Origin: Halomonas sp.
GTDB taxonomy: Bacteria; Pseudomonadota; Gammaproteobacteria; Pseudomonadales; Halomonadaceae
DNA length: 64,000 nt
Reading direction: 5' to 3'
Assembly (NCBI RefSeq): GCF_029263665.1
Contig: NZ_JAJUFQ010000017.1
Location: 36,995 to 100,994, forward strand
The position numbers were made by a program, and so were the translations under genes. This document shows positions 57,992 to 64,000 of this stretch, one piece after another. Each line of letters starts with the position of its first letter. Position 1 is the stretch's first letter. Below the pieces are notes generated by a model. The model saw nothing but the letters and a program-made list of their open reading frames with translations. It made no database searches and was not told where the DNA came from.

Positions 57992-59457
57992 AGACTGACT
58001 CCCGGAGGCAGCTTGTCGGGCAGATTGAGATCTTCGCTTTCCACGGAAGCGACCGGATAAGCACAGTAATCAGCAGCATAGAAAGCACTGGGACGATGGT
58101 TGCCGCTGTCACCCACGCCACCGAAAGGTGCATCGCCAGAGGCACCAGTGGTCTGACGATTCCAGTTGACGATGCCAGCACGGATGCGCAGCAGGAAATC
58201 GTCCCAGTCGGCACGTTCACCACCGATCAAGCCGGCAGACAAGCCATAGCGCGTGTCATTGGCCAGTTCCAGGGCCTCATCCCAGCTCTTGTAACGGTAT
58301 ACCTTGAGCAATGGACCAAAATGCTCTTCATCGGGCACTTCGATGCCGGTGACATCGACCAGGCCAGGGCTCAGCAGGCTGGTGCCGTCCTTGAGACGAG
58401 TCATGCGGGCCAGCACCTTGCCACCACGGCTTTCCAGGTCGTCCTGGGCCGCCAGCAGGCCATCGGCGGCAGCCACGCTGACCAGACCACCATAGAAAGG
58501 AGCATTCTCGGAAAAGGGCTCGGCAACCCTCAGGCGCTCGATGGCCCGGGTCAGAGAGGCAACCAGGCGATCACCGCCAGCGCCCTCAGGAACCATCAGA
58601 CGACGGGCACAGGTACAACGCTGGCCGCCAGACAGGAACGCGGACTGCAGAATGGTCAGTACTGCAGCATCTTCATTCGGCACATCCTTGACCACCAGCG
58701 GGTTGTTGCCGCCCAGCTCCAGGGCCAGCACCTTGCCCATCTGGCCGGCGAACTGGCGGTGCAACAGACCACCGATCTTGGCACTGCCGGTAAACAGCAG
58801 GCCATCGATACCCGGGTCGGCAGACAATGCCTGACCGACCTCGGCCGCCCCCTGAACCAGGTTGATCACGCCATCAGGCAGCCCTGCTTCCAGCCAGCAT
58901 TGCAGAGTCAGATCTGCTGTCAGCGGTGTCTGCTCACTGGGCTTGAACACGACCGTATTACCCGCCAGCAGCGCCGGAATGATATGCCCGTTGGGCAAGT
59001 GACCCGGGAAATTGTATGGGCCGAATACTGCCATCACCCCATGTGGACGATGACGCAGCACCGCATGAGAGTCACCGAGGTCACGTTCACGTTCTCCTGT
59101 GCGCTCTTCACGAGCGCGGATGGAAAGCGCCACCTTGCCGATCATGGCGCCGACTTCCGTGCGAGCTTCCCACAGCGGCTTGCCGGTTTCATGGGCAATG
59201 CTGGCAGCGAGATCCTCACGATGCGTCTCGAGCACTTCACGGAAACGTTCGACCAGGGCCTGACGTTGTTCCTGGGAGGTACGCGCCCATGTCGAAAAAG
59301 CCTGGCGGGCAGCCGCCACTGCAGAAGTGACCTGCTCGGCACTGGCAGCAGCGCCCTGCCACAGGGTTTCGCCACTCACTGGATCCGTCTTGCTGAAGAC
59401 ATCTCCCTGACCGTCCTGCCATTGGCCGTCGATCAGAATTTTCTGGGTCGGCTTCAT
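57988..59457 (-). CDS. astD: Succinylglutamic semialdehyde dehydrogenase
   Basis: A 489-residue NAD-dependent aldehyde dehydrogenase. [14 protein letters not shown] carries the general-base Glu region and [14 protein letters not shown] the catalytic Cys. It oxidises N-succinylglutamate semialdehyde, the fourth AST step. The ATG at 59457 overlaps the stop of aruG (TGATG); an in-frame GTG just upstream is less likely. Confidence 0.96.
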   Translation of the reverse strand: MKPTQKILIDGQWQDGQGDVFSKTDPVSGETLWQGAAASAEQVTSAVAAARQAFSTWARTSQEQRQALVERFREVLETHREDLAASIAHETGKPLWEARTEVGAMIGKVALSIRAREERTGERERDLGDSHAVLRHRPHGVMAVFGPYNFPGHLPNGHIIPALLAGNTVVFKPSEQTPLTADLTLQCWLEAGLPDGVINLVQGAAEVGQALSADPGIDGLLFTGSAKIGGLLHRQFAGQMGKVLALELGGNNPLVVKDVPNEDAAVLTILQSAFLSGGQRCTCARRLMVPEGAGGDRLVASLTRAIERLRVAEPFSENAPFYGGLVSVAAADGLLAAQDDLESRGGKVLARMTRLKDGTSLLSPGLVDVTGIEVPDEEHFGPLLKVYRYKSWDEALELANDTRYGLSAGLIGGERADWDDFLLRIRAGIVNWNRQTTGASGDAPFGGVGDSGNHRPSAFYAADYCAYPVASVESEDLNLPDKLPPGVSL

Positions 59458-60500
59458 CACGCCTCCTCGTCAGTATCCAGGATGCGCAGGGTGTCGCCGG
59501 AGACGACCTCAAGCCTGCGAGCTTCATCATCATTCAACGTCACGACACCATTGGCGTCGGGACCACGTCCCACCCATGCCGCGCGGAACCCGGCCATGCT
59601 GGTGGTCGCCGCCAACCACTGGGGACGTCCTGTACTCTGTGCATTAGGGTCAATCTCGACCCGGGCGTGGTGCGACAGACGCACGCCCTTGACGTCATCG
59701 ATATAGGCTTCCACGGTGGGGCCGCCATCGAAGATGTCGATATAGCCTTCCCAGCGCAGCCCCTGCTTCTTGAGCATGGCCAAAGCCGGGCGCGTCTGGT
59801 CATGAACCTGGCCGATACAGGCACGCGCCTCTTCGGACAGGAAGGGGGTATAGATCGGGAACTTGGGCATCAGCTCGCCGATGAAGCTCTTCTGTCCCAT
59901 CCCGGTGAGGCGGTCGGCTTCGTTGAAATCCATGGGGAAGAAATTGCTGCCCAGGCACTCCCAGAAAGCGCTGCGCCCGTTCTCGTCGAAACGTCCGCGC
60001 ATTTCGGCAAGCACCTTGTCCGGAAAACGGTCCCGGAACTCAGCCATGAACAGCCAGCGCATCATCGACAGCATGGCGCCGTTGCGCTCCTGGCGCCGGT
60101 CATCACCACGGTATTGCGGGCGCAGGAACAATGATGCGACTTCAGCGTCACCGGTATGGTCGGAACTCAGGAACAGCGTATCGATGGTGCGATGCAGATC
60201 AAGCTGCTTGGATGAGTGGGCCAGGGTACCCACGCGATAGTGGTAGAACGGCACTTCGCGCCCCACCTGACCATCGATGGCACAGCATCCTGCCAGCTTG
60301 CCCTGCTCTTCATCTTCAAGGACAAAAAAGTACAGACGCTGGTCAATCGGCGTCGCTTCAGTGAAGGAGCGGGTCGCCGAGGCAATCTTCTCGGCAAGAA
60401 ATTCACGATTGTCCGGCAGTGAGGTAAAGCCCACCCCGGTCTCTCTGGCCAGTGACTGCAGTCCGTCGAGATCGCTGTCGCTAATCGGTCGAATACGCAT
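59457..60500 (-). CDS. aruG: Arginine N-succinyltransferase, beta subunit
   Basis: A 347-residue AstA-family protein: [39 protein letters not shown] and, later, [31 protein letters not shown] are diagnostic. With the alpha subunit it transfers succinyl from succinyl-CoA to arginine. The paired aruF/aruG arrangement is that of Pseudomonas, in contrast to the single astA of enterics. The start overlaps the aruF stop (TAATG). Confidence 0.95.
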   Translation of the reverse strand: MRIRPISDSDLDGLQSLARETGVGFTSLPDNREFLAEKIASATRSFTEATPIDQRLYFFVLEDEEQGKLAGCCAIDGQVGREVPFYHYRVGTLAHSSKQLDLHRTIDTLFLSSDHTGDAEVASLFLRPQYRGDDRRQERNGAMLSMMRWLFMAEFRDRFPDKVLAEMRGRFDENGRSAFWECLGSNFFPMDFNEADRLTGMGQKSFIGELMPKFPIYTPFLSEEARACIGQVHDQTRPALAMLKKQGLRWEGYIDIFDGGPTVEAYIDDVKGVRLSHHARVEIDPNAQSTGRPQWLAATTSMAGFRAAWVGRGPDANGVVTLNDDEARRLEVVSGDTLRILDTDEEA

Positions 60501-61570
60501 TACAGCTCTCCCTCATCGTATCCTGGATCCAGCTCACCACCGGGAAGCGTCAGCGGCGCAACCAGCACAGCACGACCTTCTTCCACGCCCAGCAGCTCGG
60601 CGTGTTGCGGCGACAGCATCAACTGCCCCGTCGGCGACAACGCATAACGCGCAACAATGCAGCGGAAGTCATCAAGGCGCTGATTGGCGATCATCGCGGG
60701 TTCCGCATCGGGCAAAGTATGCTCTGGTCGAATACGTACCGGATGCCAGGCAGCACGACGGAAGGTTTCCAGGCGTGCTCTTTCACCCTTGACGATAGGG
60801 CCTGCATCAAACAGGTCGACATGGCGCGAGCGCAGGAAACCTTCGGCCAGCATCTCGTCCAGTGCCGGCTCATGAGCCGGGTGCTCGCGGCCGATAGCGG
60901 CACGGGCCTGGGGGGTCAGCAAGGCAAGATACAGCGGAAACTGCGGCATCACTTCAGCAATGAAGCTCTTTGAGCGCACCCCGGCGATGTAGTTGATGTC
61001 CTGGAAGTCACGCACGAAGAAATGACGCCCGACGCTATTCCAGAACGGTGACTCATTGTCATCGTCCAGATACCCCGGGAACGCCATCGCCAATACTTCA
61101 GCGAAGCGCTCAGGATACTGGGCAATGAACATCAGCCGTGCCCGACGCAGCAGACTCTCGGCACTGGTGCCCTTGTAGCGGGCATCGAGTGACAGCGCGC
61201 ACAGCAGGCTGGCATCGGACACCTCGTGGGACAAGGCCAGCGTCTGAACTTCACGGCGCACATTGAGCTGATGCGAGGCATGGATCAGGGTTTCCTGGCG
61301 GTAGGTGTAATAGGCCTCGTTGGCACCTGCCAAGGCACGGATGGTAGCCGTGCCCACCACTTCGCCTCTTTGCGTGTCCTCGAGCACGAAGGTGTAGTGC
61401 TCGTCACCAGGGCCGTCAACCTCAGCGGCGAACGCCCGCTGGGAGCGCGCAATGCGCTCCTCAAGGCGGTCACGATGAGCGGGCAGATTGGTCAGCCGCG
61501 GCGTCGCACTCCCTGCCAGCCGTTCAAGGGCTGGCAGGTCGGAAAGCCGTGTGGGGCGAACGACCAGCAT
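60500..61570 (-). CDS. aruF: Arginine N-succinyltransferase, alpha subunit
   Basis: A 356-residue AstA-family protein, MLVVRPTRLSDLPALERLAGSATPRLTNLPAHRDRLEERI, with HFFVRDFQDINYIAGVRSKSFIAEVMPQFPLY further on. It shares ancestry with aruG; in Pseudomonas the two subunits form a heteromer. The start at 61570 has GAGGAGG upstream and is preferred to an in-frame ATG 51 bases earlier. Confidence 0.95.
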   Translation of the reverse strand: MLVVRPTRLSDLPALERLAGSATPRLTNLPAHRDRLEERIARSQRAFAAEVDGPGDEHYTFVLEDTQRGEVVGTATIRALAGANEAYYTYRQETLIHASHQLNVRREVQTLALSHEVSDASLLCALSLDARYKGTSAESLLRRARLMFIAQYPERFAEVLAMAFPGYLDDDNESPFWNSVGRHFFVRDFQDINYIAGVRSKSFIAEVMPQFPLYLALLTPQARAAIGREHPAHEPALDEMLAEGFLRSRHVDLFDAGPIVKGERARLETFRRAAWHPVRIRPEHTLPDAEPAMIANQRLDDFRCIVARYALSPTGQLMLSPQHAELLGVEEGRAVLVAPLTLPGGELDPGYDEGEL

Positions 61571-61617
61571 GGGGTTGCCTCCTCGCAAGGCGCTTGCATC
61601 CGATTGACTATCTGCCA

Positions 61618-63049
<1,432 letters not shown>

Positions 63050-64000
63050 TCATGACTGGCAGCAGCGCCGCCGCCATACTCCCGGTGAGTCCTGCTCGTA
63101 GCGTCCCCAGACCCGGCGTAGCTGGCGGTCATCCTGCAATCCGACACGTTCGGCGATATCCGCCAGGCCAAGTGATGTTTCCTGCATCAAGCGCCGGGCC
63201 ATGTTCAAGCGCAGACGCGCCAGATACTCCGGCAACGACATGCCAGTGAGCCGTTGAAAGCGCCGACGCAGATGACGCTCGCTGAGAGCCACTTCTGCCG
63301 CCATTCGCGGCATGTCCCAATCCTGTTGCGGGGCCTCGGTCAGACGATCCTGCAGTCGATGAATACGCGCATCCACATGATTGCGCCCTTGTAGCCAGAT
63401 GCCCAGTTGCGGCTCCTGACCGCTGCGACGCAGATAGAGCACCATCTCCCGGGCAACGGCCAGGGACAATTCATGACCAAAGCGTCGAATCAGCCAATGC
63501 AGCATGGTGTCGATGCCGGTGGAAATACCGGCGCTGGTCAGTACCCGCCCATCATCGACGAAGATGCAGTCACGCTGAACCCTGGCAGCTGGCGCCAACC
63601 TGCTCAAGCGCTCGACGAGATCGTGATGCGTCGTGCAACGACGACCGCATAGCAGCCCCGCCTCAGCCAGCAGCAGCGTGCCGGAACAGATGCCCATGAC
63701 CTGGCCAGGCTCATTGCCCCGCTGGCGCAGCCAGTTGACCGCTGTCTGCTGCATGCTGGGGTCGATGGCTGCCGCGTACTGTCCCGGCACCACCAGCAAG
63801 TCGAGGTGCTCAAGGGACTCCGGTAACGGCTGCATGCCACTCAAGCGCAAAGGGCCCAGCCAGTCCACCGACTCACAGGGCCCGAAATAGCTTACCTCGA
63901 AGGAAGATGAAAGACGCTGGGCACAGTGCAATACCTGCCAGGGCCCAACCAGGTCCAGCGGCACCTGCCCAGGCAACATCAGGATACCTACCCGACATAT
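63050..64000 (-). CDS. GlxA-type AraC-family regulator (partial, runs off the window)
   Basis: At least 317 residues. The N-terminal DJ-1/PfpI-like domain (VGILMLPGQVPLDLVGPWQVLH, then QVMGICSGTLLLAEAGLLCGRRCTTHHDLVERL) is followed by an AraC-type double HTH (MPRMAAEVALSERHLRRRFQRLTGMSLPEYLARLRLNMARRLM). The reading stays open past 63979 as CRVGILMLPG, which matches the family start, so the true start lies beyond 64000. The arginine regulator ArgR of Pseudomonas is of the AraC type, and the position before the ast operon suggests a similar role here; this is inference. Confidence 0.85.
   Translation of the reverse strand: MCRVGILMLPGQVPLDLVGPWQVLHCAQRLSSSFEVSYFGPCESVDWLGPLRLSGMQPLPESLEHLDLLVVPGQYAAAIDPSMQQTAVNWLRQRGNEPGQVMGICSGTLLLAEAGLLCGRRCTTHHDLVERLSRLAPAARVQRDCIFVDDGRVLTSAGISTGIDTMLHWLIRRFGHELSLAVAREMVLYLRRSGQEPQLGIWLQGRNHVDARIHRLQDRLTEAPQQDWDMPRMAAEVALSERHLRRRFQRLTGMSLPEYLARLRLNMARRLMQETSLGLADIAERVGLQDDRQLRRVWGRYEQDSPGVWRRRCCQS

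Noticed and set aside
56594..59706. Two long plus-strand open frames opposite astB and astD
   Set aside because: They lie wholly antisense to two strongly supported enzymes and have low-complexity, Gln/His-rich sequence typical of shadow frames in GC-rich DNA.

Overview
The window reads as a chromosomal segment of a moderately GC-rich gammaproteobacterium, most likely a member of the Halomonadaceae (Halomonas and relatives). The basis is the gene content and protein character: mutS followed by fdxA, a complete AruC-AruF-AruG-AstD-AstB arginine succinyltransferase operon, ZapE, DUF808 and PepSY proteins. Genus assignment is inference, because no rRNA or other marker is present. A resident lambdoid prophage fills roughly 2.4 to 46-48 kb.

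Layout. (1) 1-2.4 kb: accessory or degraded DNA, with a broken SRAP (YedK/HMCES-type) gene, an unknown ParB-like ORF and a protein built of six tandem Myb/SANT-like repeats. (2) 2.8-24.3 kb, minus strand: the late operon of a siphovirus with an HK97-type head and lambda-type tail. It runs HNH, TerS, TerL, portal, S49 protease, HK97 capsid, connectors, tail tube, a G/GT chaperone pair with a programmed -1 frameshift signal, a tape measure split in two frames, tail-tip proteins and a 1,705-residue gpJ-like protein. Several plus-strand morons interrupt it. (3) 24.4-27.1 kb: more morons, then Rz1/Rz, holin, amidase and a CAU tRNA. (4) 27,181-31,115: a complete 3.9-kb ISL3-family element with inverted ends and an 8-bp target duplication. 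It carries a SulP anion transporter, a ribbon-helix-helix regulator with palindromic operators and a small exported protein. Its transposase is internally deleted. (5) 31.1-38.8 kb, minus strand: early genes, including an Acb2/Tad1-hairpin-like small protein, a Q-position protein, VRR-NUC, BRO antirepressor, P- and O-type replication proteins and a Cro/YdaS-type regulator. (6) 38.8-41.2 kb: the immunity region, with a LexA-like CI repressor, a leaderless two-gene module ending in a PIN nuclease, a C4-type antisense RNA candidate, and two operator/promoter clusters (PR-like and PL-like) sharing one palindrome. (7) 41.2-46.1 kb, plus strand: PL operon with LuxR-type HTH, RdgC, HTH proteins, excisionase and tyrosine integrase. 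(8) 46.1-48.1 kb: a HIRAN protein plus HipA-like kinase pair, then a decayed 3' fragment of a second, closely related integrase whose last codon overlaps the mutS start. (9) 48.1-64 kb: host genes.

How the parts work together. CI should repress both divergent early promoters. Induction by RecA-stimulated cleavage at Ala-Gly would free Cro, O and P on one side and RdgC, Xis and Int on the other. The late operon contains many intrinsic terminators facing the direction of transcription, so a processive antiterminator is expected; the gene at 32,004-32,738 sits where lambda Q sits. Accessory genes (PIN module, HIRAN/HipA pair, Acb2-like protein, plus-strand morons, SulP transposon) are the likeliest source of new biology. 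I could not identify the prophage attachment-site repeats by eye, so the outer prophage limits are approximate.
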